From Nitrososphaerota archaeon (GTDB taxonomy: Archaea; Thermoproteota; Nitrososphaeria; Nitrososphaerales; UBA57), in the NCBI GenBank assembly GCA_024860875.1, contig JACPSZ010000001.1, positions 83,004 to 147,003 on the forward strand: a stretch of 64,000 nt of DNA, read 5' to 3'. This document shows positions 1-9,192 of this stretch, one piece after another. A program made the translations under genes and the position numbers. The notes beneath the pieces are model-generated. The model was given only the letters and a program-made list of their open reading frames with translations. It was not told where the DNA came from and did not search any database. Every line of letters starts with the position of its first letter. Within the stretch, counting starts at the first letter, position 1.

Positions 1-2676
1 GCCTATGCGAGGCAGTTTCTGGGACAGATGGATAAACCCGATGTGGACTATATCGAAGGCCTGTCACCTGCAATATCCATCGAGCAGAGGACAGCAGCCA
101 AAAACCCAAGATCGACCGTTGCCACTGTGACAGAGATCAACGACTATCTCAGGCTGCTTTTCGCAAGGATAGGAAAGCCTCACTGCTACAACTGTGGCAA
201 GCCGATATCTAAGCAGACGGTACAGCAGATGGTCGATCAGATTCTCACTCTACCAACTGACTGCAAGATCAAGATCCTGGGACCCGTCGTAAGAGGTCAG
301 AAGGGCGAGCACAAGGAGCTGATTGAGGGGATCAAAAAGCAGGGATTTGTAAGGTTGAGAGTTGACGGGAACCTCAGGAATATCGATGATGCATTATCTC
401 TTGACAAGAACAAGAAACACAACATCGAGGTGGTAGTTGACAGGATAACAATCAAGGAAGGCATCGAAAAGAGGCTAGCAGATTCTCTGGAAGCGGCTCT
501 TGGCCTTTCACAAGGCCTTGCTTTTGTTGACGTAGCAGGCAACAAAACCATTCTTTTCAGTGAAAACATGTCCTGCCCTGACTGTGGGATCAGCTTGGAA
601 GAGCTTCAGCCAAGAATGTTCTCGTTCAACAGCCCGTTCGGGGCCTGTAAGGAATGCTCTGGACTTGGAACTAAGATGACCGTTGATCCTGATCTGGTAG
701 TTCCTGACAAGAGTAAATCGATAAGACAGGGTGCCATCGTTCCGTGGGGGTTCGAAGAGGACGTCTGGGCAGCATCATTCTTCAAATCGCTCGCAAGGCA
801 CTATGACTTTGACCTGGATACCCCGATAAAAGATCTGGACCCAGAAGTCCTTCGTGTGATTTTGTATGGGTCTGGGAATGAACAGATCCGCTTCAACTAC
901 AGCGGGAGGAACGGGAGATGGAGCTACGAGCAGGTCAGGGAGGCGAAGGGTGTTCTTAACTCGATTGAGCGGAGGTTTAGGGAAACTACCTCGGAACGTG
1001 CTAGAGTGTGGTATGAGAAGTTCTTCCGCGTCGATACTTGCCAGGCCTGTAAGGGGCAGCGGCTGAAACCCGAGTGCCTTGCTGTCACTGTCGGAGGGAA
1101 GTCAATAGCAGAAGCCTCTTCGATGAGCATCGCCAGCGCCGCTAACTTCTTTCTTCGACTTGAACTCCCCGAGCGGGACGAGATGATCGCCAGGCAGATT
1201 CTGAAGGAGATCGGGGCGCGCCTTTCGTTTATGCTAAATGTAGGACTCGAATATCTAACTCTTGATAGACCCACTTCCTCGCTTTCTGGCGGAGAGGCAC
1301 AGAGGATTCAGCTTGCAACCCAGATAGGCTCAAGCTTAGTAGGAGTCCTGTACATTTTGGACGAGCCCAGCATAGGCCTGCACCAGAGGGATAACAAAAA
1401 GCTCATAGAGACTCTCAAAAGGCTTCGGGATATCGGGAATACCGTGCTTGTGGTCGAGCACGATCAAGAAATGATACTATCAGCTGACTATGTAGTAGAT
1501 CTTGGTCCTGGCGCAGGGATACATGGCGGAAGGGTGGTAGCCTCTGGACCCCCGGGGGAGATAATGCGGTACCCCGAATCAATAACGGGGCAGTATCTAT
1601 CGGGGAAGAGGAAAATACCAATTCCCTTGCTGAGGAGGAAGGGGAACGGGAAGTATCTTACTATAGAGGGTGCCCGGCAGAATAACCTCAAAAACATACA
1701 CGCGAGCATTCCGCTCGGCGTTCTTACGTGCATAACTGGAGTCTCGGGCTCAGGGAAGAGCTCCCTGATCGATGACATTCTGCATAAAGCTCTTGCGCAG
1801 AGGCTTTACGACGCGAAAGAAAGGCCTGGAGAACACGACAATATTGTTGGCATCGAATTCATAGACAAAGCGGTGATCATCGACCAGTCTCCCATAGGGA
1901 GGACTCCAAGGTCAAATCCAGCAACTTACACGGGTGTCTTTACGGAGATCAGAGATCTCTTTGCAATGACCCCTGAAGCAAGATCAAGGGGATACAAGCC
2001 AGGAAGGTTCAGTTTCAACGTAAAGGGTGGCAGGTGCGATGCCTGTGAGGGTGATGGCATAATCAAGCTTGAGATGCACTTTCTGCCAGACGTTTATGTC
2101 CCCTGCGAAGTCTGCAAGGGTTTGAGGTACAACCGCGAAACCTTGGAAGTGCAGTACAAAAAGAAGGGCATCTCTGATGTCCTGAGGATGACAATTGAGG
2201 AAGCCTTGGAATTCTTTGAGAACATACCGAGGGTAAAGAGGAAGCTGCAAACTCTGGAAGACGTAGGTCTGGGCTATGTACAGGTCGGGCAGCCAGCAAC
2301 CCAGCTCTCGGGTGGAGAAGCGCAGAGGGTAAAATTGGCGACAGAACTTAGCAAGAGGGCGACAGGCAAGACGCTCTACCTCCTTGATGAACCCACGACC
2401 GGCCTTCACTTTGATGACGTAAACAAACTACTCCAGGTCCTAAACAAGCTTGTGGATAGCGGAAATTCGGTCGTTGTGATAGAGCACAACTTGGATGTAA
2501 TCAAAACTGCTGATCATATCATAGATCTTGGGCCCGAAGGCGGAGACGGGGGAGGCTACATAGTAGCCCAGGGTACACCTGAGCAGGTAGCCGAGGTAGA
2601 TAGATCGTATACGGGAAAGTTCCTAAGGCGGATTCTCTTTGCTGAGCAGGAAAGAGCTCAGGCTCGTGCCGAGTAG
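1..2676 (+). CDS. uvrA: UvrA, excinuclease ABC subunit A (5' end outside window)
   Basis: DNA damage-recognition ATPase of UvrABC nucleotide excision repair. The frame is open from base 1 (Ala-Tyr-Ala-Arg-Gln), so roughly the first 80-90 residues lie upstream of the window; the ATG at 28 is internal. Two ABC modules are visible: the first signature LSGGEAQR near 1280-1305 with Walker B ILDEPS near 1357, then a second Walker [10 protein letters not shown] near 1738, second signature LSGGEAQR near 2305 and LLDEPTTG near 2385. Zinc cysteine pairs appear as CYNC (near 184), CPDC...CKEC, CQAC and CDAC...CEVC. The 3' end overlaps uvrC by 38 nt, so the two are probably one operon. UvrABC in archaea is generally regarded as acquired from bacteria. 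Confidence 0.97.
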   Translation, partial: AYARQFLGQMDKPDVDYIEGLSPAISIEQRTAAKNPRSTVATVTEINDYLRLLFARIGKPHCYNCGKPISKQTVQQMVDQILTLPTDCKIKILGPVVRGQKGEHKELIEGIKKQGFVRLRVDGNLRNIDDALSLDKNKKHNIEVVVDRITIKEGIEKRLADSLEAALGLSQGLAFVDVAGNKTILFSENMSCPDCGISLEELQPRMFSFNSPFGACKECSGLGTKMTVDPDLVVPDKSKSIRQGAIVPWGFEEDVWAASFFKSLARHYDFDLDTPIKDLDPEVLRVILYGSGNEQIRFNYSGRNGRWSYEQVREAKGVLNSIERRFRETTSERARVWYEKFFRVDTCQACKGQRLKPECLAVTVGGKSIAEASSMSIASAANFFLRLELPERDEMIARQILKEIGARLSFMLNVGLEYLTLDRPTSSLSGGEAQRIQLATQIGSSLVGVLYILDEPSIGLHQRDNKKLIETLKRLRDIGNTVLVVEHDQEMILSADYVVDLGPGAGIHGGRVVASGPPGEIMRYPESITGQYLSGKRKIPIPLLRRKGNGKYLTIEGARQNNLKNIHASIPLGVLTCITGVSGSGKSSLIDDILHKALAQRLYDAKERPGEHDNIVGIEFIDKAVIIDQSPIGRTPRSNPATYTGVFTEIRDLFAMTPEARSRGYKPGRFSFNVKGGRCDACEGDGIIKLEMHFLPDVYVPCEVCKGLRYNRETLEVQYKKKGISDVLRMTIEEALEFFENIPRVKRKLQTLEDVGLGYVQVGQPATQLSGGEAQRVKLATELSKRATGKTLYLLDEPTTGLHFDDVNKLLQVLNKLVDSGNSVVVIEHNLDVIKTADHIIDLGPEGGDGGGYIVAQGTPEQVAEVDRSYTGKFLRRILFAEQERAQARAE

Positions 2677-4309
2677 ACCCGGGGTCTACATCCTGAAGGG
2701 CTCCCAAACGGAGCCTATGTATGTGGGCAAGGCCACAAACATATCCGACAGAATAATGGCCCACCTGAGACCGAATCCTGACGATCCCAGGGCAGTCGCC
2801 CTTGCAGGGAAGATCTCAAGTGTAGATTATATTGTAACTGAAAATCCCATCGAGGCGCTGATTCTGGAGAATACTCTGATCAAGCGCCACAAGCCCAGAT
2901 ACAACATCCGCCTGAAGGACGACAAGAGTTACCCATACATCAAGATCACAGTGTCTGAGCTTTACCCGAAGGTCAGTGTGACTCGGAAGGTTTTCGATGA
3001 TGACAATAGGTACTTCGGTCCCTATGGCGATGTAGGTGCAGCCAGGCGCTCCGTGAAGTTTCTGAGGAGAATCTTTCCCATTTGCGACTGCAAAATAAAG
3101 CTTGACGGCAAAGGGAAACTCAAAGCCTGCCTTGACTATCACATCGGCCTTTGCTCAGGACCCTGCATTCGGGCGATAAAGCCTGACGCCTACCGCAATC
3201 TTGTTGACGAATTCATTCTGTTTCTCGAGGGCAGGTTGCAGCAGCTTGTCACAAAGCTCAGGCAGGATATGATGCACGCGTCGGAGAGGCTCGAATATGA
3301 GAGGGCTGCCAAGATCAGAGATCAGGTAAGAGCACTTGAAGCTACGGCCTTCAGGCAGGGAGTGAGTTCGATTGAGGTCAGGGACAAGGATGTTGTAACC
3401 CTATTCAGGAAGAATGATCGTGTTTCAGCCCTAGTCTTCTTCGTAAGAGGAGGGAAGCTCGTGGGTAAGGATAGGTTTGCCTTAGAGTCGGAAGTTTCAG
3501 ATGATGATTCGCAAGTGTTGGAGGCCTTCGTGAAACAGTACTACCACAGCGCGACGTCGATCCCCAGGGAAATAGTGACATCAAAGAAACTCAAAGATGT
3601 CAAGGTACTTCAGGACTGGCTGATGCAAAAAGTGGGCTCTAAGGTGTTGTTTTTTTCAGGCAGCAGGGGTGAAAACAAGGAGCTGCTCAGACTTGCTCAA
3701 GCGAATGCAAAGGTCCTTGAGGAGCAGGCCTTTGCAGAAGAGGTTGCTAAGAGGAGGGTCCTCCTGCAAGGCATGAAGCTTCTGAAGGAGAAGTTACGGC
3801 TGTACAAACTCCCGAGGAAGATCGAAGCATTCGACATTTCCAACATTCATGGAGAGCAGGCCGTTGGATCTATGGTTGTCTTTAGGGATGGAAAGCCCTC
3901 AAATAATGACTACAGGAGGTACAAGATAGCGACGGTTCAGGGCATTGACGACTACTCCATGATGAGGGAGGTCGTATCTAGAAGGTATAGTAGGGCTTCA
4001 AAGGAAAGAGATCCTCCCGACCTAGTAGTGATTGATGGAGGTCCAGGCCACCTTAGAGCAGCCGTGGAGGCCATGAGAGGAATTGGGGTGTTTGGCCTTC
4101 CTACCGTAGGACTCGCGAAGAAGGAAGAGAAGATTTTCGTTCCGAATAGGTCAGATCCAATCGTTCTTCCAAGAGATTCGAAGGCCCTGCACATCCTTCA
4201 GCACATAAGAGACGAAGCGCACAGGTTCGCAGTAAGCTATCACAGAAGACTAAGGGGGAAGGCATTGCTCAATCAAGTAAAGAATAGCGAAATTGAGCAA
4301 ATACTCTAA
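2639..4309 (+). CDS. uvrC: UvrC, excinuclease ABC subunit C, short C-terminus
   Basis: Dual-incision nuclease of the UvrABC system. The N-terminal GIY-YIG domain shows PGVYIL and MYVGKA in the first 35 residues. A UVR motif lies near residues 205-235 ([16 protein letters not shown]). The C-terminal RNase H-like nuclease shows DISN near 398 and VVIDGGPGH near 463. The protein is 556 aa, and ends soon after [11 protein letters not shown]. The tandem helix-hairpin-helix tail of typical UvrC (about 600 aa) is missing, and I see no remnant of it in the next 290 bp. The TTG at 2639 lies inside uvrA; GTG 2666 is an equally reasonable start just before PSRPGVY. Confidence 0.95.
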   Translation: MLSRKELRLVPSRPGVYILKGSQTEPMYVGKATNISDRIMAHLRPNPDDPRAVALAGKISSVDYIVTENPIEALILENTLIKRHKPRYNIRLKDDKSYPYIKITVSELYPKVSVTRKVFDDDNRYFGPYGDVGAARRSVKFLRRIFPICDCKIKLDGKGKLKACLDYHIGLCSGPCIRAIKPDAYRNLVDEFILFLEGRLQQLVTKLRQDMMHASERLEYERAAKIRDQVRALEATAFRQGVSSIEVRDKDVVTLFRKNDRVSALVFFVRGGKLVGKDRFALESEVSDDDSQVLEAFVKQYYHSATSIPREIVTSKKLKDVKVLQDWLMQKVGSKVLFFSGSRGENKELLRLAQANAKVLEEQAFAEEVAKRRVLLQGMKLLKEKLRLYKLPRKIEAFDISNIHGEQAVGSMVVFRDGKPSNNDYRRYKIATVQGIDDYSMMREVVSRRYSRASKERDPPDLVVIDGGPGHLRAAVEAMRGIGVFGLPTVGLAKKEEKIFVPNRSDPIVLPRDSKALHILQHIRDEAHRFAVSYHRRLRGKALLNQVKNSEIEQIL

Positions 4310-4601
4310 CATCTAAGGGAAAAGCGCGCGCTCGGTTATCCCGTCTGGGCTATCTGACTGTATCGCGCGCCGCAAATCTTGCAACGAACCTGTAATGCGG
4401 GGGGGGGGGATTCCAGCATTAACTTACCGGTAAACTTCAAGCGGGATAAGTCTTGTTGTGGTTCCAGGGAGATTTCCATTATGCAACAGATTATGAAACG
4501 ATGTAAGGGGGGCGCGCTAATTGTTTCGATTTCACAAAGGAGACTTGGGATTTCATGAATGAAGGATCAGCGTGTGTAAGACGCCACTTGGACAATTGAT
4601 A
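4310..4601. other. Intergenic region, no gene recognised
   Basis: About 290 bp between two genes that converge here. It holds a run of ten G residues near 4399 and two short GC-rich alternating stretches (GCGCGCGC near 4326 and 4367). I found no tRNA, clear terminator or coding frame. Confidence 0.5.
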
Positions 4602-5897
4602 TTACTCCTTCTTGATAACAGCAATGAAGTAGCCGGGAGAATCGTGAGACTTGGGCAAGAATTTCAAAGCCATTTTTTCACAGGCTCCTCCGGTTCTACA
4701 GAGATATGGCTCCAAGTCTACCCCAGTCAATTTGGGTTTTTCTAGTGTAAATTCTCCCTCTCTTACTTTGAGGAAACGTTCTATCTGTATCTCGTTTTCC
4801 TCACGATTCAAGGTGCAAGTCGAGTAGACGAGTCTGCCACCTTTCTTTACGAACCTTGACATCGTCCCGAGTACGTTTCTCTGTGTGTCTATGGCTCTGA
4901 AGTATTGCCACTTGTCCATAATGGCTGGTTCATAGATCTTCGGTCGGGTCCCAAGTGACGAACACGGAGGGTCAATAAGCACGGAATCCACCTTGCTGCC
5001 GTTGAGAATTCTCCGAACCTTCACTTCCTTTGTTGAATCAAGTGCGACCGCAAACATGAAATCATTGATGTTGATTCCAAAACGCTGCGCCCGTTCCCGA
5101 ATTAGAGATTTTCTCCGATAATCAATCTCAAAAGCGTAAAGCTTCCCGCGTTGCTCCATCAACTCTGCTATGTGAATTGATTTCCTACCAGGTCCTGCGC
5201 AGGCATCAATAATGGTTTGGCCAGGTTCTGGTGCTAGGAGTTTGGAGGCAATTATTGATGGATAGGTTTGGATTTCAAAAACTCTCTTCTTAGGAATGGC
5301 TGGGAACTTGTACCTCGGTCGGGTATTATAGAACAGGGGAGCTCTAGAGGGATCAAACGTATCCTTATTGTATTGTTGAGTCCTATCTCCTAAGGCTACA
5401 ACATGCTTATGGGGTCCGACTTTGAGTTCGGTATTGTACTCAGACTCCCTCCTATAGCATTCATAACATCTCCTGCTTTTTGCAATCTCTGTGTCTACTT
5501 GAACGAAGATTGGTACAGAGCTTGTCAACCATTCAGGCAAACTGTGTTTGGTAATGTGATGGCGCATTATGTTGTGCCCCATTAATGCAAGCTCGCCCGC
5601 TCTTGGATCAATGGGAATGCCAGAATCACCTGTTTCAAATTTGTCAAGATCCTCTGTTTGTCGTATTTGTCTTACATAGATAGATTCCTCGGTGATACCT
5701 CGTTCCGCGGAGATGCCCTTATCAGCTAGTATTGCAGCTGCCTTGTCGATGTCGACTGAAGGGTTTACTCTTATGTAGAGTTTCAAAGTCGGCTTTGCCA
5801 TTACATCCCTCGAGTCGTATAGTTCTACCTGGTTAGATCTATCGAGTTCAGCAATAGGCCAGATTCGACCCAAGGTTGTAGCACGTTCAGACGTCAC
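4602..5897 (-). CDS. NSUN/RsmB-type RNA (cytosine-5) methyltransferase
   Basis: SAM-dependent m5C methyltransferase of the NOL1/NOP2/Sun family, acting on rRNA or tRNA; the substrate cannot be read from sequence. The SAM-binding motif DACAGPG lies near residue 230, motif IV with catalytic-loop cysteine (DPPCSS) near 310, and motif VI (STCTLN) near 360, so both conserved cysteines are present. A pre-SAM domain with RVNP lies near residue 44. The GTG start at 5897 gives 431 aa; an ATG 32 codons further in (MAKPTLK) is an alternative. It starts 6 bp after the MazG-like gene ends, which suggests one transcript. Confidence 0.85.
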   Translation of the reverse strand: MTSERATTLGRIWPIAELDRSNQVELYDSRDVMAKPTLKLYIRVNPSVDIDKAAAILADKGISAERGITEESIYVRQIRQTEDLDKFETGDSGIPIDPRAGELALMGHNIMRHHITKHSLPEWLTSSVPIFVQVDTEIAKSRRCYECYRRESEYNTELKVGPHKHVVALGDRTQQYNKDTFDPSRAPLFYNTRPRYKFPAIPKKRVFEIQTYPSIIASKLLAPEPGQTIIDACAGPGRKSIHIAELMEQRGKLYAFEIDYRRKSLIRERAQRFGININDFMFAVALDSTKEVKVRRILNGSKVDSVLIDPPCSSLGTRPKIYEPAIMDKWQYFRAIDTQRNVLGTMSRFVKKGGRLVYSTCTLNREENEIQIERFLKVREGEFTLEKPKLTGVDLEPYLCRTGGACEKMALKFLPKSHDSPGYFIAVIKKE

Positions 5898-5903
5898 GTA
5901 CGA

Positions 5904-6230
5904 TCAACCTCTTTTCATTGGACAGCTACAGGGAATTTGTTGACATTTGGAACATCCATTACCGTACTTCTCGTACGAAGCCGACTCCAAATCAATTTCA
6001 ACCAAATTGGATACAGACGTTAGCCATGCAAAGACATCAGCTGATTCTGCAGAAATTTCTCTTTTCTTTCCTTTTTCTACAGCCATCCTCAGCTCCATTA
6101 TCTCATCATTAAGTCGCTTAAATGCCCAATCAAGTCCTCTGGTTCGGTCTCTTGCCAAATATGTGTGAGCCATCAGTTTCTGAAAATCGGATATAGATCT
6201 AGTTGTTTTTCTAGCGGTTTTCACACCCAA
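5904..6230 (-). CDS. MazG-like NTP pyrophosphohydrolase domain protein with zinc-knuckle tail
   Basis: Small all-alpha protein of 108 aa from a TTG start. The core (RGLDWAFKRLNDEIMELRMAV, then ESADVFAWL) follows the ExxE...ExxD pattern of MazG-type nucleotide pyrophosphohydrolases, which bind Mg2+ and hydrolyse NTPs or dNTPs to monophosphates. After it comes a cysteine cluster CSKCQQIPCSC, likely a metal-binding tail. It lies immediately upstream of the RNA m5C methyltransferase and is probably co-transcribed. Family membership is moderately sure; the substrate is unknown. Confidence 0.7.
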   Translation of the reverse strand: MGVKTARKTTRSISDFQKLMAHTYLARDRTRGLDWAFKRLNDEIMELRMAVEKGKKREISAESADVFAWLTSVSNLVEIDLESASYEKYGNGCSKCQQIPCSCPMKRG

Positions 6231-6342
6231 GATTAATACACCTGATTCTGTTGCGTCTTACAATGGCGCGCGCTAATAAATGGCTCTATATGGCTCCTTT
6301 CCAGACGGGTGAGCATGTGGAGAATTAGGTAGTTATTGAAAA

Positions 6343-6441
6343 TGCGGGGGGTGGGATTTGAACCCACGAACCGCTAACGGACGGGGTTTCTTACAAGAAG
6401 ACCTAAGCCCCGCGCCTTTGACCAGGCTTGGCAACCCCCGC
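6343..6441 (-). tRNA. tRNA-Leu(UAG) with a 14-nt anticodon-loop intron
   Basis: Class II tRNA. The acceptor arms GCGGGGG/CCCCCGC pair perfectly, discriminator A is at 6343, D stem is GCC/GGC, anticodon stem CGGGG/CCCCG, a long variable arm with CCG/CGG follows, and the T arm is GTGGG-TTCAAAT-CCCAC. Anticodon TAG is at 6405-6403. Between nucleotides 37 and 38 lies a 14-nt intron. CCA is not encoded. Mature length is 85 nt. Confidence 0.93.
6388..6401 (-). other. Intron of tRNA-Leu (position 37/38), bulge-helix-loop type
   Basis: Exon CTTA (32-35) pairs with intron TAAG; the 3-nt bulges GG|T and AA|A place both cuts exactly at the expected 37/38 position. A 7-nt loop closes the structure and there is no inner helix, so this is a minimal substrate for the splicing endonuclease. 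Confidence 0.85.
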
Positions 6442-6481
6442 AGAACTTGATTCGTGTAATAACGAGGAGATTTAAGTCTAA

Positions 6482-6946
6482 TTAGGACATCTTCAGCAGG
6501 TATTCCGAAGTGTATTTTCTTCGAGCAGCTCTAATATTTTCTGGCAAAGAAAAGTAATCTTTTATCATACCCCTGCAGTTGGATGTTTTGCATCTACATT
6601 CCATCTTGAAGCCTTCCCAAGCGATGTTAAACGAATAATCCATCGTAATCTCATCCCGGGGCCCAATATTTCTAATAGCAACAATCTGATTCTTCCTGCT
6701 TACATAGCAGTTGGGGCTGCAGGAATGGTTGATGTACCAGCCAGACGAATGGGGTTTAGGAACGATGTAGCGATCAATCCCCACCTGCAGACACCTCTGC
6801 AGTTTCTCCTCTTCAATCTCCCATACCCATCCTTCGTCGCCTTCAAAGACAAAAACATCATCTCCTTCCCCAATGAGTGAGAGGGTAAAGACACCTAAGC
6901 CGGTACTCCCCGTTTGCAATATGACTAGCTTCACTTTGTCCTGCAA
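6482..6946 (-). CDS. SET-domain protein methyltransferase
   Basis: 154-residue protein consisting almost only of a SET domain, the SAM-dependent protein-lysine methyltransferase fold. Diagnostic motifs are NHSCSPNC (near residue 73), the catalytic DYSF after DEIT (near 97), and a post-SET cysteine cluster CRCKTSNCRG (near 116-125) that would bind zinc with the NHSC cysteine. The TTG start at 6946 is uncertain, and GTG a few codons on is possible. Archaeal SET proteins can methylate chromatin proteins such as Alba or histones. No substrate is indicated here, and alba lies 51 kb away. Confidence 0.85.
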   Translation of the reverse strand: MQDKVKLVILQTGSTGLGVFTLSLIGEGDDVFVFEGDEGWVWEIEEEKLQRCLQVGIDRYIVPKPHSSGWYINHSCSPNCYVSRKNQIVAIRNIGPRDEITMDYSFNIAWEGFKMECRCKTSNCRGMIKDYFSLPENIRAARRKYTSEYLLKMS

Positions 6947-6999
6947 TCCAACACCAGCCTACCGATAGTCTTTAATTCAGCCATGACTACAAAAGCACT

Positions 7000-7662
7000 A
7001 TGCCTATTTTGAGAGTTGTCACTCTATTGAGCTTGGGCGTCATCATAGGGCTCGGCGCAGGTCTGGGCGTCGGATACACCATGTTCGGCCCTCAGGTTGG
7101 GACTATGCAGGAAAAGCCTGCTGCTGAGGGAGAGGTAGTTTCTGAAGCCAAATACAATGAAGCAGTTGGCGGCAGAGAGAAGGCAGAGGCTCTGCTCCAG
7201 GAAGCTCTGAAAGAAAATAATGCCAAGATTAAGGCTCTTGAGGCAGATGTCGCATCTAAAAATTCTCAATTATTGAGCTTGCAAAACATCAAGATTGATA
7301 GCGAAAAGATCGTTGCTGAAAGGGCAGCACTTGAAAAGCAGTTAGAGGAAGCCAGGAACCAACTGAAATCTCTAAAGGGAGCTGATCTGGGCCTGGCGCA
7401 ATTTAACATAAAGAGCATAACTAAAGACGGCCCTGATGAGCATATCGTCACAGGCTACCTAATCAACTTCGGGAGCGAAGGTGCAAAGTCTGCTAGTATA
7501 GAAATTGAATGGCAGGGTCCAGGAGGGTGCCCATGCATGCCCGAGATATTGAAAAAGGAGAGGATAGATTTTGCCAACATAGAAGGGCATTCAATTATCG
7601 TGATAAATCAAACCTACTCGACCGATGGGACACCAGTTTGGTACTTTAATTGGCAGAAGTAA
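7000..7662 (+). CDS. Membrane-anchored coiled-coil protein of unknown function
   Basis: One N-terminal membrane segment (residues 3-30, rich in Gly, Leu and Val) is followed by a predicted coiled coil (about 50-130, many Glu, Lys, Ala and Leu heptads) and a C-terminal beta-rich domain (about 135-220) ending in VWYFNWQK. The tail domain resembles small extracytoplasmic FxLYD-like beta sandwiches, but I am not sure of this. A TATA-like CTTTAATT at 6970-6977, about 25 bp upstream, supports leaderless translation from ATG 7000. The product is likely exposed outside the cell. Confidence 0.75.
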   Translation: MPILRVVTLLSLGVIIGLGAGLGVGYTMFGPQVGTMQEKPAAEGEVVSEAKYNEAVGGREKAEALLQEALKENNAKIKALEADVASKNSQLLSLQNIKIDSEKIVAERAALEKQLEEARNQLKSLKGADLGLAQFNIKSITKDGPDEHIVTGYLINFGSEGAKSASIEIEWQGPGGCPCMPEILKKERIDFANIEGHSIIVINQTYSTDGTPVWYFNWQK

Positions 7663-7769
7663 GATGCAATAACGATCCGATTCTAGTCTTAGTTCATGAT
7701 TACGTCAGATGTCGAAATAACTCTGATAAAGTGAGGATTTATAAATAACATCCCGCATATATACGGTAT

Positions 7770-7970
7770 ATGATAAAGTGCTGCTACTACGAAAAGGAGA
7801 CTAAGGAGAAGTCCATAGTTGTGTGCACCACTGGCGAATGTCCAGAAATGCACGGCTGGGCACGAATTGGCGAAGTTAACGGTAGCAACATAGCATTTCA
7901 CAGCCCACGTGGAATAGATGTGGAATACTTTAAGGGACAAAGTGTTGACGGAGAATTCTGCCCCATTTAG
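7770..7970 (+). CDS. Small cysteine-containing protein, unknown
   Basis: 66 aa with five cysteines (CCYYEKE at the N-terminus, then CTTGEC and a final FCPI). A good TATA-like element, TTTATAAATAAC at 7738-7749, lies at the right distance for a leaderless transcript starting at ATG 7770. I do not recognise the family. The CC...C..C spacing suggests metal binding or a disulfide. Confidence 0.55.
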   Translation: MIKCCYYEKETKEKSIVVCTTGECPEMHGWARIGEVNGSNIAFHSPRGIDVEYFKGQSVDGEFCPI

Positions 7971-8158
7971 TAACTAGTCAGGAAATACTAAGTATAGCCC
8001 CTTACAAGGCAGATATTCGCTAATCGCGCGGTCGTCAGCCTGCCGTAGAGAACCTGTTGTCGTGCTACTCCTATCATTAACCCAAAAATAAATAAAGGAA
8101 GAATTGATAGTACGGAAAAGATCCTTAATACCCGAGAATTTCTAGTTTGAACCTGATC

Positions 8159-8326
8159 ATGAAGCAACTGGTCTGCGAGATCTGCAGGTCTGAGTATAGC
8201 GCTCGCCTTATAGAGTTCAGGGATGGCAACCACAGGCTCTGTAATAGGTGTTTGAAAGTAGCAATATCAATTCAAAGGTTAGCGGAGTTGCAAAGATCAG
8301 ATGTATGTCTTTCTGTGCCCAACTGA
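8159..8326 (+). CDS. Small zinc-finger-like protein (55 aa)
   Basis: A short frame starts at ATG 8159 and ends at TGA 8324-8326. It begins MKQLVCEICRSEY and contains a second pair, LCNRC, 19 residues after the first: a C-x2-C...C-x2-C treble-clef or zinc-ribbon pattern in an otherwise basic and hydrophobic small protein. The ordered cysteine pairs make a real gene likely, although no RBS is visible. Function unknown. Confidence 0.5.
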   Translation: MKQLVCEICRSEYSARLIEFRDGNHRLCNRCLKVAISIQRLAELQRSDVCLSVPN

Positions 8327-8598
8327 ATTATTTGTCTACCTTGCAAACAATTCAGTTGATATTAAATCTGCTGACTCTATCAACCTAGAAGTGGCTATTT
8401 TTCTAAGCCTGCGATATTCAACCGATCCGCCATTGTGATGCTATTCGGCATAGGCTATGGACTGACAAGTATAGAATAAGCCTGATCGGGCATAATGACG
8501 ATTTCCTTTTGTTTGGGAATAGTGGGATCGACAAAAGCATGATGCCCGACCGGTCAAACATCTTTCTACGGTTTCTCACAACAGCGGAACATTGCCTG

Positions 8599-9165
8599 CT
8601 AACGAGGAATGCCGTGCAGACCTACGTTCCCTCTCCGCTTGGCCAGCAATATTTGGAGTTTGCTATTTGCATCCTCGAGTTTGTGAACGTATACAGCTCG
8701 GATAACATGTAACAGCAGGCGTTCTTCCTCCGGGTCCTCCAAGTTCATGACGTTAGCGAATAGGCCATAAACCTCCGTGAGTTGCTGGTTCAGCTTAACC
8801 TCATCATCTGTTTCGGTAAAAGGGGTTACTACCACACCTTCGTCAACCAGATATAGAATCATCCTTCCCTCTTCACTTGTTCTGGTGTAAGCTACCCTCC
8901 TATTACAAAAGTCGCAGTAGTACGATTGTGCTATGAAAGAAATTGTGTAGAACTTCTTCTTAGCTTTGGGGAGGTTCTCCAGCTCCTCATCGCTGAGTAG
9001 CGCTGGGCCATACTCCGTCTTAACCTGGCACTTGACGCGAAAGCCTGGAAAGTGATCGACAACTGGTTTCTCACTCACTACGTCAGTCGTTTTGTGTAAG
9101 TGTTCCACTAGGAACGGATAACTTGTCACCATTTCGATGTCAGTCTTTGCCACTTCCGAATTCAC
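8599..9165 (-). CDS. Hypothetical protein with a C-x2-C knuckle, next to the CetZ-like gene
   Basis: 188 aa from GTG 9165. The middle contains YYCDFCNRRVAY, a possible half zinc finger, followed by a hydrophobic beta stretch and a C-terminal helical region. It lies 27 bp downstream of the CetZ-like gene on the same strand and is probably co-transcribed with it. I do not recognise the family. Its neighbour suggests, without proving, a role connected with the tubulin-like protein. Confidence 0.65.
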   Translation of the reverse strand: MNSEVAKTDIEMVTSYPFLVEHLHKTTDVVSEKPVVDHFPGFRVKCQVKTEYGPALLSDEELENLPKAKKKFYTISFIAQSYYCDFCNRRVAYTRTSEEGRMILYLVDEGVVVTPFTETDDEVKLNQQLTEVYGLFANVMNLEDPEEERLLLHVIRAVYVHKLEDANSKLQILLAKRRGNVGLHGIPR

Positions 9166-9192
9166 ATAGCGTAAACATGTGCCATGGTGTCT

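Noticed and set aside
4390..4415. G10 run as a regulatory signal
   Set aside because: No conserved context; a homopolymer in an intergenic region is more simply explained by drift or assembly.
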